Shown piece after piece: positions 8,475-17,911 of a stretch of 64,000 bases of DNA. Every line of letters begins with the position of its first letter. Positions within the stretch are counted from its first letter, which is position 1. The notes beneath the pieces were generated by a model that was not told the origin of the DNA, made no database searches, and saw nothing but the letters and a program-made list of their open reading frames with translations. The DNA comes from Pseudoalteromonas distincta (GTDB taxonomy: Bacteria; Pseudomonadota; Gammaproteobacteria; Enterobacterales; Alteromonadaceae). Location: assembly GCF_000814675.1 (NCBI RefSeq), contig NZ_JWIG01000030.1:1-64000 (forward strand), in the 5' to 3' direction. A program made the position numbers and the translations under genes.

Positions 8475-11400
8475 TAGCTTGGTTTGCCAAAAACCATGTT
8501 GCAGCTAACTTATTGCTAGTAACGTTGCTGCTGTCGGGGCTTTTTAGTTTATCGACTAAAATACCGCTTGAAGTATTCCCTTCATTCGAAACCGACATGA
8601 TAAGCGTGAACGTAAGTTTGCGTGGCTCAACACCAGAGGATGTAGAGCAAGGCGTAACAATTCGTATAGAAGAAGCCGTACAAGATTTAGAAGGTATTAA
8701 GCAAATATTTAGCCGCTCTTCTGAAGGTTCTGGCTCTGTAACAATAGAAGTTGAAACGGGCTACGACCCGCGTGAGCTTTTAGCCGATATTAAAAGTCGT
8801 GTAGATGCAATTAACACCTTTCCAGCCGATGCTGAAAAGCCAATAGTCGCGCTTGCGGAGCGAATTCGCGAAGTTATCGCGGTTACTGTATCGAGTGATT
8901 ACGGCGAAAAAGAAACCCGTGAATATGCAGAAACAGTACGCGATCAAATTCTACGCTTACCAAATGTGACGCAGGTAGAGCTAAGTGGTGTTCGTGATTA
9001 CGAAATTGCCATTGAAGTAAGCCAAGACGTTCTTCGCCAGTACGATTTAAGCCTTGCACAAATATCGAGTGCGATTGCTAATTCAAGCTCTGATATTTCT
9101 GCTGGTAACTTAAAAACTGAAGGTGGGGACGTACTTATAAGCTCTAAAGGGCAAGCATATCGTAAAGATGAATTTGCCAATATTGTTGTTAAAAACCAAG
9201 CTGACGGCACGATTATTCGTTTAGGCGATATTGCAATAATTAAAGACGATTTTGAAGAAACCCCAGTACGTACTCGCTTTAATGGTAAGCAGGCTGCATT
9301 TATCGACGTATATCGAATTGGTCCACAAAGTGCGATTACTGTTGCTGACGAAGTTAAAAATTACATAAAAGAGCAACAAAGCTCCCTTCCACAAGGGTTT
9401 GAACTAAGTTACTGGGATGATGATTCGGAGCTGGTTAAAAGTCGAATTGCCACACTAACGACCAATGCCCTACAAGGCGGTATTTTAGTACTTGCTTTAC
9501 TTACTTTGTTTTTACGCCCTGCAATTGCATTTTGGGTATTTATTGGTATTCCGGTTTCATTTATGGGCGCGTTTATAGCGATGCCTATATTTGGCGTAAC
9601 CCTTAATATTATGAGTTTATTTGGCTTTATATTAGTACTGGGAATTGTTGTTGATGACGCCATAGTTACTGGCGAAAATGTCTATACCCACTTAAAAACA
9701 GCTAAGTCGGGGGAGCAAGCTGCAATTTTAGGTACTCAAGAAGTCGCAACACCAGTAACATTTGGTGTATTAACTACCGTTGCCGCCTTTTTACCTTTGG
9801 CCTTTATTGAAGGGGCGCGCGGTGCTTTGTTTGCACAAATACCGGTAGTGGTTATTCCGGTATTATTGTTTTCATTGATTGAATCTAAATTTGTACTACC
9901 CGCACATTTAAAATATATAAAACTACGCCACGAAAAAGGCGAACCTTCAAAGTTTGATGTTATTCAACAGCGTTTTGCAGATGGATTTGAAAACGCGATT
10001 TTAAAATATTACCAACCAACTTTAAATTTAGCACTGCGCCATAAATTGGCTTCGGTAAGTTTGTTTGTTGGTGTGTTTATAATAATTTTAACCATGATCA
10101 CTAGCGGTTGGACTAAGTTTGTATTTTTCCCGCGTATACCAAGCGAAACAGTCCGCGTTAACTTAACACTACCAACAGGTACGCCGTTTGAAGTCACTAA
10201 TAAATACGTAATTGATATGTCGCAAAAGGCGCAGCAATTACAAGAAAAATACCGCGACCCAGATACAGGTGAAAGCGTTATTTTAAATATATTAGCCACA
10301 ACAGGTGGGCGCGGTGGTGTATCTAATTCAGGTTCTGTACGCTTTGAAATAACACCGGCTGAAAAGCGTGAATCAGACATAGGATCAAGAGAGCTTGCCA
10401 GCGAATGGCGCGATTTAATTGGTGTCATTCCAGGTGCTGAAAGCTTAACATTTAGAGCTGAAATTGGCCGAAGTTCTGACCCAATTGATGTTCAGCTTAG
10501 CGGGACTTCGTTGACTATTTTACAAGACGTGGCTGATCACATTAAAACCCGTTTATCGACCTACCCAACGGTGTTTGATATTGCAGATAGCATGTCTGAT
10601 GGTAAAGAAGAGTTACAAATAGAGCTTACGCAGCAAGGCTTAGCGCTGGGCTTAAATAGAGTTAATGTTGCAGGTCAAGTGCGTAACTCGTTCTTTGGCT
10701 CGCAAGTCCAACGTATTCAGCGCGGACGTGATGATGTACGAGTAATGGTACGCTTGCCTATAGACGAGCGCCGCTCTGTAGCCGATTTACAAAATATACT
10801 CATCAATACACCTACTGGTGGCTCGGTGCCGTTATCGCATGTTGCAACCCTTACCGCAGGGCAAAGCCCGTCAACTATTAACCGAATAGACCGCTACCGT
10901 ACTTTAAATGTAACAGCGGATATCGAAAAAAATAACACCAACATGACCATACTTCAGGCTGACCTAACGGAGTATTTAGATGAATTAATGCAGCAATACC
11001 CTGGAGTAGATTACAAACTAGAAGGTGAGGCTAAAGAGCAGCGAGAGTCGTTTGGCTCATTGGCTTGGGCACTTGTGTTTGTATTTTTCATAATTTATGC
11101 GCTATTAGCGATACCGCTTAAGTCTTACTTACAGCCAATTATAGTAATGAGTGTAATTCCATTTGGCATGATAGGTGCTGTAGTCGGGCATTGGATTATG
11201 GGCATGGATTTAACCATTATGAGCTTGCTTGGTATGCTCGCCCTAACTGGGGTGGTAGTAAATGACTCCCTTGTACTAGTTGATTTTATCAATAAAAAGC
11301 GCAGTGAAGGCGGCAAATTACTAGATGCAGTTAAACTTGCCGGTGCATCGCGTTTTCGCCCTGTAATGCTAACAAGTTTAACGACCTTTATTGGCTTAAT

Positions 11401-11554
11401 GCCGTTATTATTTGAAAAAGCGACTCAGGCGCAGTTTTTAATACCCATGGCGGTAAGTTTAGGGTTTGGGATTATTTTTGCTACCTTTATTACTTTATTG
11501 TTAGTGCCAATAAACTACATGATGATGGAGCGCTTTCAAGGTTGGTTTAAGTAA
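8471..11554 (+). CDS. RND efflux pump inner-membrane permease, system 1
   Basis: This is a proton-driven trimeric exporter of 1027 residues with the usual 12 membrane segments in two halves and large periplasmic loops after TM1 and TM7. The TM4 proton-relay pair is visible in LGIVVDDAIVTGENV (Asp395-Asp396). The second-half motif GVVVNDSLVLVDFIN is typical of VexF/AcrB-like HAE transporters. No heavy-metal-type signature was seen, so drugs, bile-like or organic compounds are more likely than cations. It is the last gene of the operon and is followed at once by a terminator. Confidence 0.93.
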   Translation: MIAWFAKNHVAANLLLVTLLLSGLFSLSTKIPLEVFPSFETDMISVNVSLRGSTPEDVEQGVTIRIEEAVQDLEGIKQIFSRSSEGSGSVTIEVETGYDPRELLADIKSRVDAINTFPADAEKPIVALAERIREVIAVTVSSDYGEKETREYAETVRDQILRLPNVTQVELSGVRDYEIAIEVSQDVLRQYDLSLAQISSAIANSSSDISAGNLKTEGGDVLISSKGQAYRKDEFANIVVKNQADGTIIRLGDIAIIKDDFEETPVRTRFNGKQAAFIDVYRIGPQSAITVADEVKNYIKEQQSSLPQGFELSYWDDDSELVKSRIATLTTNALQGGILVLALLTLFLRPAIAFWVFIGIPVSFMGAFIAMPIFGVTLNIMSLFGFILVLGIVVDDAIVTGENVYTHLKTAKSGEQAAILGTQEVATPVTFGVLTTVAAFLPLAFIEGARGALFAQIPVVVIPVLLFSLIESKFVLPAHLKYIKLRHEKGEPSKFDVIQQRFADGFENAILKYYQPTLNLALRHKLASVSLFVGVFIIILTMITSGWTKFVFFPRIPSETVRVNLTLPTGTPFEVTNKYVIDMSQKAQQLQEKYRDPDTGESVILNILATTGGRGGVSNSGSVRFEITPAEKRESDIGSRELASEWRDLIGVIPGAESLTFRAEIGRSSDPIDVQLSGTSLTILQDVADHIKTRLSTYPTVFDIADSMSDGKEELQIELTQQGLALGLNRVNVAGQVRNSFFGSQVQRIQRGRDDVRVMVRLPIDERRSVADLQNILINTPTGGSVPLSHVATLTAGQSPSTINRIDRYRTLNVTADIEKNNTNMTILQADLTEYLDELMQQYPGVDYKLEGEAKEQRESFGSLAWALVFVFFIIYALLAIPLKSYLQPIIVMSVIPFGMIGAVVGHWIMGMDLTIMSLLGMLALTGVVVNDSLVLVDFINKKRSEGGKLLDAVKLAGASRFRPVMLTSLTTFIGLMPLLFEKATQAQFLIPMAVSLGFGIIFATFITLLLVPINYMMMERFQGWFK

Positions 11555-11577
11555 ATAAGCGTAAGCATTTAAAATTT

Positions 11578-11612
11578 AGCTGTAAGTAAGAAATTGCTTG
11601 CAGCTTTTTTTT
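11578..11612 (+). terminator. Terminator after RND operon 1
   Basis: AGCTGTAAGT pairs with GCTTGCAGCT (ten pairs, two G-T) and is followed by a run of eight T. It ends the efflux operon before the oppositely transcribed 6S RNA gene. Confidence 0.8.
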
Positions 11613-11691
11613 GCCAAAAATTATAAAAATAATGTACGAAGGTATAGCAAAAAAATGAATAAGCAATAAGAGGGAGTATAAAAAGTAAGAA

Positions 11692-11876
11692 GGTGTTCCC
11701 CAAGATACGGTACCCGGTTTCAGTCCTGAAACCAGAAGGTTTCAGGGCGGAAATCTGCGGTTTACCGTAGGCTTCTCGGTACATGCCGAGCTTGCACAAT
11801 AGTAGACGAACAGAAATCCTGGTATAAAATTTATCGGCTCAGGGACTTAACCAAGCTCCGGTACCCCAGGGAACAA
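11692..11876 (-). ncRNA. ssrS: 6S RNA
   Basis: 6S RNA binds the sigma-70 RNA polymerase holoenzyme and imitates an open promoter. Read on the minus strand, this segment contains CCCTGAGCCGATA, then TTATACCA, and CTCGGCATGTACCGAGAAGCC-type sequence. These match the conserved blocks of E. coli 6S RNA (CCCCTGAGCCGATATTTCA; GCTCGGTCCGTCCGAGAAGCC). The ends pair (GTTCCCTGGGGTACC with GGGTACC and GGGGAAC) to form the closing stem, and the length of about 185 nt fits. It lies next to ygfB as expected in gammaproteobacteria, but its usual partners zapA and fau are not here. The ends are accurate to a few bases. Confidence 0.92.
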
Positions 11877-11880
11877 TTTA

Positions 11881-11909
11881 AGTATATAAGACATAATCCA
11901 ATCCTTAAA
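11881..11909 (-). promoter_or_regulatory. Promoter of 6S RNA
   Basis: On the minus strand TATACT (11886-11881) is a near-consensus -10, about seven bases before the inferred 6S RNA 5' end. The -35 region 17 bp upstream (TTTAAG) is weak. The rest of the interval up to ygfB (about 11910-12068) shows no further gene. Confidence 0.6.
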
Positions 11910-12068
11910 CCCTAAACGTAAAAAATTAAACCGTTCGCTTAGTTTTCCCGCACCTTTAACTCGCCATTTACTTTATCGCATGGTTTTTGAGCTTGATCAT
12001 ACAATTAATTGGAGTTGCTTTTTATCGAGTGGTAGCATTGCCTTAACTTGCAAAGCGAAGATTCGATT

Positions 12069-12632
12069 ATGAACGATTTACCCGATTACGAAAAAGCTCA
12101 ACTGCTTTTAGAAAAAAACGAAATATTTGTATCACCTGCCGAAGCGCATGGTGTAATTAGTGGTTTACTAGCGTGTGGTTTAACCATTGACGACAAAGAA
12201 TACTTAGGCCTTTTGAGCGATGTGTTTAACGATGGTGAATCATTTAGTAACGATTTAAAGCAGTTTTTTGGCACTATTTATAAGCAAGTAGTTGCGAGCT
12301 TTAATGATGACGAATTTCAGTTTGATTTATTTTTACCAAACGATGACGAAACACTCATCGATCAGGCTAATGGCCTCGTATCATGGGTAGCAGGCTTTAT
12401 GCTTGGTTTTGGCTTAAAGCAAAAAGATTACGGTAAGTTATCAAGCGATGTTAAAGAGGTTATTACTGACTTTAGCGAAATCACTCGCCTAGATACCACT
12501 TTTGAAGAAACCGAAGAAGACAGCCAAGCGCTGCACGAAGTGATTGAATATGTGCGCGTATCAGCACTACTTTGTTTTGCAGAACTGGGTAAAGAGCAAA
12601 ACACGCAAAGTACTAAAAAAACACTTCATTAG
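12069..12632 (+). CDS. ygfB: YgfB (UPF0149) family protein
   Basis: This is a small acidic helical protein of unknown biochemical role. The family motif PAEAHGVISGLLACG appears near the N-terminus, and WVAGFMLGFGL and EVIEYVRVSALLCF appear in the C-terminal half. ATG at 12069 is preferred over an in-frame TTG seven codons upstream because it aligns with the start of E. coli YgfB. It begins the conserved ygfB-pepP-ubiH-ubiI cluster. The protein does not contain the C-terminal SEC-C zinc motif found in some UPF0149 members. Confidence 0.88.
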   Translation: MNDLPDYEKAQLLLEKNEIFVSPAEAHGVISGLLACGLTIDDKEYLGLLSDVFNDGESFSNDLKQFFGTIYKQVVASFNDDEFQFDLFLPNDDETLIDQANGLVSWVAGFMLGFGLKQKDYGKLSSDVKEVITDFSEITRLDTTFEETEEDSQALHEVIEYVRVSALLCFAELGKEQNTQSTKKTLH

Positions 12633-12660
12633 TTTAAAAAGTTAAACGGGTTGGTTAATA

Positions 12661-13983
12661 ATGGTTGAAGTACAAAAGTCAGAATTTAAAGCACGCCGTG
12701 AGCGTTTACTTGCGCAAATGGATAAAAATAGCGTTGCTATTATTCCTGCTGCGAGCGAAGTGACGCGTAGCCGCGATACCGAATATGCATTTAGACAAGA
12801 TAGCGACTTTTTCTATTTAACAGGCTTTAACGAACCCGACGCTGTACTTGTACTATGTAACAACAGCGATGCACCCAGTACTTTATTTTGCCTAGATAAA
12901 GACAAGCTTGCAGAAATTTGGCATGGCCGCAGAGTTGGCTTTGATAAAGCTAAAAGTGACTACTTGTTTGATGAAGCTTACCCACTAAGTGAATTAAACG
13001 ATAAGCTACTTGATATACTAAATGAAAAAGATGCGATTTATTTTGCACAAGGTGCTTATCCTTCATTTGATACCAAGGTGTTTACGTTACTAGGTACACT
13101 TAGAAGTGGTGCGCGAAAAGGCCTCAAAGCACCGAGTACTTTAAAAGAAATACGCGGCCTTATTCATGAAATGCGTTTGTTTAAATCGCCAAGCGAGATA
13201 GATGTTATGCGAGAAGGCTGTGAAATTAGTGCGCGAGGGCACATGCGCGCTATGCGTTTTTCACACCCCGGAGCTACTGAATTTCAGCTAGAGGCAGAGC
13301 TGCATCATCATTATGCCATGAATGGTGCGCCGCACCCGGCGTACGGCACAATTGTTGGTAGTGGCGACAACGCCAATATTTTACATTACACGCAAAATAG
13401 CGACGTATTAAAAAATGGCGACCTGGTACTTATAGACTCCGGTTGCGAGCTACAAGGTTACGCCGCCGATATTACCCGTACTTTTCCAGTAAATGGACAA
13501 TTTAGCGAAGAGCAAGCCGCGCTTTACAATATTGTTCTTAAAGCGCAAGAAGTTGCTTTTGATGAAGTAAAACCCGGTGGTTACATGTCGCATGCTAATA
13601 AACTAGCAATGGAAGTAATGACCCAAGGTTTACTTGATTTAGGTATTTTAACCGGCGACTTTGACGAGCTAATGGCAAAAGGGGCATGTAAAGAATATTA
13701 CATGCACGGGCTTGGGCATTGGCTTGGTTTAGATGTACATGATGTTGGCGATTACAAAGTAAATAACGTTGAGCGTGCATTTGAGCCGGGTATGGTACTC
13801 ACCATAGAGCCTGGGCTTTATATCAGCGAAGACTCAAGCGCACCGCAAAAATACAAAGGCATTGGTATTCGTATCGAAGATAACTTGCTAGTTACCGAAA
13901 CCGGCCATGAAAACTTGACCCTAAGCGTACCTAAAAAAATTAGCGATATAGAAGCACTTATGCAAAGTGCTAAAAACGTATAA
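12661..13983 (+). CDS. pepP: Xaa-Pro aminopeptidase (aminopeptidase P)
   Basis: This cytosolic metallopeptidase removes the N-terminal residue from Xaa-Pro peptides. The 440-residue length equals the E. coli enzyme. The pita-bread metal ligands are all present: Asp259, Asp270 (YAADITRTF), His349 (MHGLGHWLGLDVHD), Glu383 (EPGLYIS) and Glu406 (IRIEDN). The N-terminal half is the usual AMP_N domain (SEFKARRERLLAQM). It follows ygfB by 28 bp and precedes ubiH by 15 bp, so it is probably co-transcribed with both. Confidence 0.96.
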   Translation: MVEVQKSEFKARRERLLAQMDKNSVAIIPAASEVTRSRDTEYAFRQDSDFFYLTGFNEPDAVLVLCNNSDAPSTLFCLDKDKLAEIWHGRRVGFDKAKSDYLFDEAYPLSELNDKLLDILNEKDAIYFAQGAYPSFDTKVFTLLGTLRSGARKGLKAPSTLKEIRGLIHEMRLFKSPSEIDVMREGCEISARGHMRAMRFSHPGATEFQLEAELHHHYAMNGAPHPAYGTIVGSGDNANILHYTQNSDVLKNGDLVLIDSGCELQGYAADITRTFPVNGQFSEEQAALYNIVLKAQEVAFDEVKPGGYMSHANKLAMEVMTQGLLDLGILTGDFDELMAKGACKEYYMHGLGHWLGLDVHDVGDYKVNNVERAFEPGMVLTIEPGLYISEDSSAPQKYKGIGIRIEDNLLVTETGHENLTLSVPKKISDIEALMQSAKNV

Positions 13984-13998
13984 AGCTCGGAGAGTAAA

Positions 13999-15186
13999 GT
14001 GGCTAAGCAGTTTGATGTAGTTATTATTGGCGGTGGTTTAGCGGGAGCAAGCTGCGCATTAAGTGTGGCTAAAACTAATCCCGCGTTAAATATTGCCGTT
14101 GTAGAAGCTAATCAAGTTACCGGCGACTACCACCCAAGCTTTGACGACAGAAGCATTGCACTTGCTCAGCAATCGGTAGAGTATTTACAAAGCCTCAATT
14201 TATTTGAACAAAATGCCCCTTACACCGCCGCAATCAAAAAAGTGAGCGTGTCTGATAGAGGCCACTTTGGCAAAGCGCACATTAATTGCGACGAATTTTC
14301 TAAGCCTTCACTTGGTTACGTAGTAGAAGTTAACCCTTTTGGCCGAGCGCTCCACCTGCGTTTAACGCAATCAAATATTACGCTTTTGTGCCCCGATAGC
14401 GTAACTGCCATTGAGCAAACTCTGCATAGCAATACACTTACCCTGCAAAGCGGCGAGCAATTAAGCGCAGCGCTATTGGTTATTGCTGATGGTGCACAAT
14501 CACCCACACGTAATTTACTTGGGCTTGGTTTTAATACCCAGCCTTATGAACAAGGCGCAATTATTGCTAATGTAGAAGTGGCTGGTGGGCATAATAATCA
14601 TGCCTTTGAGCGTTTTACACAAAGCGGGCCTATGGCGTTATTACCCATGAGCAATAACCGTTATTCGTTGGTGTGGTGTATGAGCCAAGATCAGGTTGAA
14701 CAGCACATGGCACTTAATGAACAAGGTTTTTTAAGTGCCCTACAAAGCGCGTTTGGTTATCGCGGAGGTCAATTTACTAAAGTAGGCATGCGCACGAGTT
14801 ACCCGCTCGTTTACGGGCAAGTCGAGTCTTTGACTGCGCACCGTACAGTGGTTATTGGTAATGCTGCACATGCTATTCATCCTATTGCAGGGCAAGGTTT
14901 TAATTTAGGCCTTCGCGACGTGCAAGTACTTAGTAATTTAATAGCAAACAGCCAACACGATTTAGGCAGCTATGCGTTTACACGTGAATATTCTAATAAG
15001 CGTAATGATGATATAAAAACCGTAATGAGTTTAACCGATGCACTTGTTAGGCTTTTTTCAAACTCATCGCGAGTGCTCGCATTGGGGCGCAGTATTGGGT
15101 TGTTCTCGATGGATTTATTTCCCGCATTAAAAGCGCCATTAGCCAAACAGTTAATGGGGCAAGTTAAACAAGGTAGGCGTTTATGA
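13999..15186 (+). CDS. ubiH: 2-octaprenyl-6-methoxyphenol hydroxylase UbiH
   Basis: This FAD-dependent monooxygenase hydroxylates the ubiquinone ring. The Rossmann motif VIIGGGLAGASCAL opens the protein. The second FAD motif GNAAHAIHPIAGQGFNLGLRD has the Asn-Ala-Ala/PIAGQGFNLG form typical of UbiH rather than UbiI or UbiF. The start is GTG with GGAGAG upstream. It overlaps ubiI by 4 bp. Assignment to UbiH rather than a paralogue rests on that motif and on gene order. Confidence 0.92.
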   Translation: MAKQFDVVIIGGGLAGASCALSVAKTNPALNIAVVEANQVTGDYHPSFDDRSIALAQQSVEYLQSLNLFEQNAPYTAAIKKVSVSDRGHFGKAHINCDEFSKPSLGYVVEVNPFGRALHLRLTQSNITLLCPDSVTAIEQTLHSNTLTLQSGEQLSAALLVIADGAQSPTRNLLGLGFNTQPYEQGAIIANVEVAGGHNNHAFERFTQSGPMALLPMSNNRYSLVWCMSQDQVEQHMALNEQGFLSALQSAFGYRGGQFTKVGMRTSYPLVYGQVESLTAHRTVVIGNAAHAIHPIAGQGFNLGLRDVQVLSNLIANSQHDLGSYAFTREYSNKRNDDIKTVMSLTDALVRLFSNSSRVLALGRSIGLFSMDLFPALKAPLAKQLMGQVKQGRRL

Positions 15187-16349
15187 AGCAAGCACAGGTT
15201 TGTATTGTAGGTGGTGGCTGCGTAGGGCTAACACTAGCACTTGGATTGGCAAAAGCCGATATAAGCGTCGTTGTACTCGACGGCGCACCAACACAAGCGT
15301 TGCCAACTGACGAATATGGTTTGCGCGTAAGTGCGCTAAGCATTGCAAGTCAAACCTTACTTGAGCAATTAAATGTATGGCCAGAAATTATCGCACAGCG
15401 AGCGTGCGCTTATACGCATATGGATGTACGTGATGCCGACAGCTTTGGTAAAATAACCTTTAATAACGAGCAACTTGAGCTTGAGCATTTAGGCCATATT
15501 GTTGAAAACGACATTATCCGCTACGCGCTTATAAAAGAGCTAGAGCAACAAAGCAATGCAACACTAATGTTTGATACGCAGTATCAGCAAATACATCAAA
15601 GCGAATCAGATGTATTTATAACGCTTAAAAGCGGCGAGCCAATTATTGCAAAACTGCTGGTGGCCGCTGATGGGGCAAACTCAGCTATTCGCAAACAATT
15701 TAATATGGCGCTTAGCTTTAAAGATTACGACCATCATGCGCTAGTTGCGACTGTTAAAACTAAAGAGCCGCACGCAAATACCGCACGCCAAGTGTTTTTA
15801 CCAACCGGGCCACTGGCATTTTTACCTCTGAGCGATGCAAATACGCATTCAATAGTATGGTCTACTAGCCCAAACCACTGCGATGAGCTGCTTGCAATGA
15901 ACGATAGTGCCTTTAATAAAGCTGTTATGGCTGCAATAGATGGCCAATGCGGGCTATGTGAAGTGCAAAGTGCGCGCGCAGCTTTCCCACTTAAAATGCG
16001 CTACGCTCAGCAATGGGTTTCAGGCAAAGTGGTACTCATTGGCGATGCTGCACATACAATCCATCCGCTTGCAGGGCTTGGTATGAACTTAGGCCTAAAA
16101 GACGCCGCTTATTTAATTGAGCTACTCACAAGTGATAGCAAGGAGTTTGCAAGCACGCGCACACTTCGCGATTACGAACGTACCCGTAAGCTCGATGCGC
16201 AAAAGCACATAGCCATGATGCAAGGGTTAAAAGAGCTATTTGAAGGTGCAAACCCGGTTAAAAAACTTATCCGCGGAGTAGGGCTATCATTAGTTGATAA
16301 CCTAGGCCCAATAAAACACCTGTTCGCCAAAGAAGCGATAGGAAAGTGA
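15183..16349 (+). CDS. ubiI: Ubiquinone C5-hydroxylase UbiI (VisC) type FAD monooxygenase
   Basis: This is a UbiH/UbiF/VisC-family flavin hydroxylase. The N-terminal motif is CIVGGGCVGLTLAL, and the second FAD motif is GDAAHTIHPLAGLGMNLGLKDAAYL, which agrees with UbiI except that Gln-Gly-Val is replaced by Leu-Gly-Met. The position after ubiH matches E. coli visC. UbiF could share such motifs, so the exact carbon hydroxylated is inferred. It starts with ATG overlapping the ubiH stop. Confidence 0.88.
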   Translation: MKQAQVCIVGGGCVGLTLALGLAKADISVVVLDGAPTQALPTDEYGLRVSALSIASQTLLEQLNVWPEIIAQRACAYTHMDVRDADSFGKITFNNEQLELEHLGHIVENDIIRYALIKELEQQSNATLMFDTQYQQIHQSESDVFITLKSGEPIIAKLLVAADGANSAIRKQFNMALSFKDYDHHALVATVKTKEPHANTARQVFLPTGPLAFLPLSDANTHSIVWSTSPNHCDELLAMNDSAFNKAVMAAIDGQCGLCEVQSARAAFPLKMRYAQQWVSGKVVLIGDAAHTIHPLAGLGMNLGLKDAAYLIELLTSDSKEFASTRTLRDYERTRKLDAQKHIAMMQGLKELFEGANPVKKLIRGVGLSLVDNLGPIKHLFAKEAIGK

Positions 16350-16408
16350 TGTAGGTTGAGTGAAACAAAACTCCACGAGAAAAGCGGTTAGTTATTCGCT
16401 TTTAATAA

Positions 16409-16445
16409 AAAACCGATGTTTAATTTAAGCATCGGTTTTGTTTTA
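16409..16445 (+). terminator. Terminator of the ygfB-ubiI operon
   Basis: AAAACCGATG (16409-16418) pairs perfectly with CATCGGTTTT (16430-16439), followed by GTTTTAT. Confidence 0.85.
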
Positions 16446-16465
16446 TGGTGGTTTTAAATATATTA

Positions 16466-16580
16466 AAAGCTGCGCTTTTTACGCGAGCAAGCTCAGCGTC
16501 TACATGCAAAGTTTCACACTGAGCTTAATTTTACCTGTAGGCGTTTAGCTTGCTGACGCGACGAGCGTAGCTCGTAATTA
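16466..16580. repeat. Direct repeat, copy 1, flanking an esterase gene
   Basis: The 28 bp opening block (AAAGCTGCGCTTTTTACGCG and onward) recurs at 17912 with one mismatch. A second similar block, GCTTGCTGACG...GAGCGTAGCTCG, recurs near 17980-18020. The middle part has diverged. Short palindromes such as ACGAGC-GTA-GCTCGT suggest a structured repeat of about 115 bp. Both copies have the same orientation and bracket the gene at 16614-17813. Confidence 0.7.
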
Positions 16581-16613
16581 TCCTTAGTAAAAAAGCGCTT
16601 TGCGTTAAATCAG

Positions 16614-17813
16614 TTACAAATTCTTTTGTGCTTCATTCAGCATATCCTTGAGCGCATCAATTAACATCGGATCTCGCGAGTTTTGCTTAGCAAGTTCTAA
16701 TGCGTGTTTCATACTGGTGACGGCCTCTTTGAACTGCTTATTTGCAGTATAGCCTTGCGATAAACGCATGTGAGAATAGGCTGCATTTGGGTAATGGGTA
16801 GTAAAGTGTTTAAGCGTGGTAACAGCTTTAGCTGTGTTACCAAATTTTTGCTGGCTATGAGCAAACTCTACATATACATCTTGTGGAATTTTAAGCTCAA
16901 ACCCATATTTATCACTCAGTGCTTGGTAGTAACCTGTAATAAGCGATACATCAGCAAATCTTCCGTGCTCGTCAGTAACGCTAAAAATTAGGTCGCCAAA
17001 TAAGTGAATTAGGCTATCGCTAAGGGCTGGTAGTATGGTGCCCATATGACTAAAAGTAGGGTAATGCTTATATTCCCATTTTAGCTGTGTTGGCATTTGT
17101 TGTTCTAAATTTACCAAAGTATTTAATACACCTGTATAAAAGCGTGACCCTTCACTTGCTACACTAATAAATAACGATTGACCGCCTTTAGGGTTTTTAG
17201 TGTATTTTATAATATTATTTTTTAATTCTTCATCACTCCACCAACTGTTTGGGCTTATAGCTATATAGTTATTAAATAACTCAGGCTGATTAACTAAAGT
17301 ATAAAGCGCTAAAGTACCTGCATTAGAGTGGCCAATTAAGGTGTTGTAGCCGTTAGTTGAGTAATTACTGTTTATATAAGGCATGAGTTCATCAGACACA
17401 AACTTTAAAAACTTGTCGGTTTGCCCAGCATCAGGCCATTTATTTTGAACAAAGGTTTGAAACTCTGTTTTAGGCTCGCCTTCTACTTTTGGTAAATAAT
17501 CGCGAACACGGTTAGTTGTATCAATACCAACGAGCATTGCGTTAGGTATCTGCTCGTAATCAACAAGGGATTTAATAACACCAGACGCCGTATGAAAGTG
17601 CTCAACACCATCAAGTAAATAAATAACATAAAGCGGCTGATCGTCTTTTACAGTGTCAGGTATGAAAATTTTAATGGGTCTGTCTTCGTTAAGTATTTTT
17701 GATTGCAGAATGACTTTTTTACCAACGGTTATGTCAGTTGCATTGGTTTTTGCGTGGCTTAAAAATGGTGTACTAAAAGTAAGTATTAATACAAGCGATA
17801 GTAAGAGCTTCAT
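16614..17813 (-). CDS. Secreted alpha/beta-hydrolase, putative esterase (Fes/IroE-type fold) with C-terminal TPR-like helices
   Basis: A signal peptide (about residues 1-21, ending SHA) indicates export. The esterase domain shows VIYLLDGVEHF, the nucleophile elbow IGHSNAGTLAL and a likely catalytic His in YPTFSHMGTI. The elbow reads GHSNA instead of the usual GxSxG, so an Ala replaces the second Gly. The last ~110 residues (KFGNTAKAVTTLKHF, NKQFKEAVTSMKHAL) look like two or three tetratricopeptide repeats. The substrate is unknown; relatives act on siderophore esters and other small esters. Flanking direct repeats suggest mobility. Confidence 0.8.
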   Translation of the reverse strand: MKLLLSLVLILTFSTPFLSHAKTNATDITVGKKVILQSKILNEDRPIKIFIPDTVKDDQPLYVIYLLDGVEHFHTASGVIKSLVDYEQIPNAMLVGIDTTNRVRDYLPKVEGEPKTEFQTFVQNKWPDAGQTDKFLKFVSDELMPYINSNYSTNGYNTLIGHSNAGTLALYTLVNQPELFNNYIAISPNSWWSDEELKNNIIKYTKNPKGGQSLFISVASEGSRFYTGVLNTLVNLEQQMPTQLKWEYKHYPTFSHMGTILPALSDSLIHLFGDLIFSVTDEHGRFADVSLITGYYQALSDKYGFELKIPQDVYVEFAHSQQKFGNTAKAVTTLKHFTTHYPNAAYSHMRLSQGYTANKQFKEAVTSMKHALELAKQNSRDPMLIDALKDMLNEAQKNL

Positions 17814-17911
17814 AAATATCCTTATTTAATAATGTATTGCTTAATAATTGCACGGCTTTAAGTTTGAGTAAATACTTATATTTTGAGGCAGGTGTTAGAC
17901 TTAAGTAATTC

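Noticed and set aside
11569..11799. A 76-codon minus-strand open frame
   Set aside because: It runs through the 6S RNA gene and the RND terminator, and its translation resembles no protein family.
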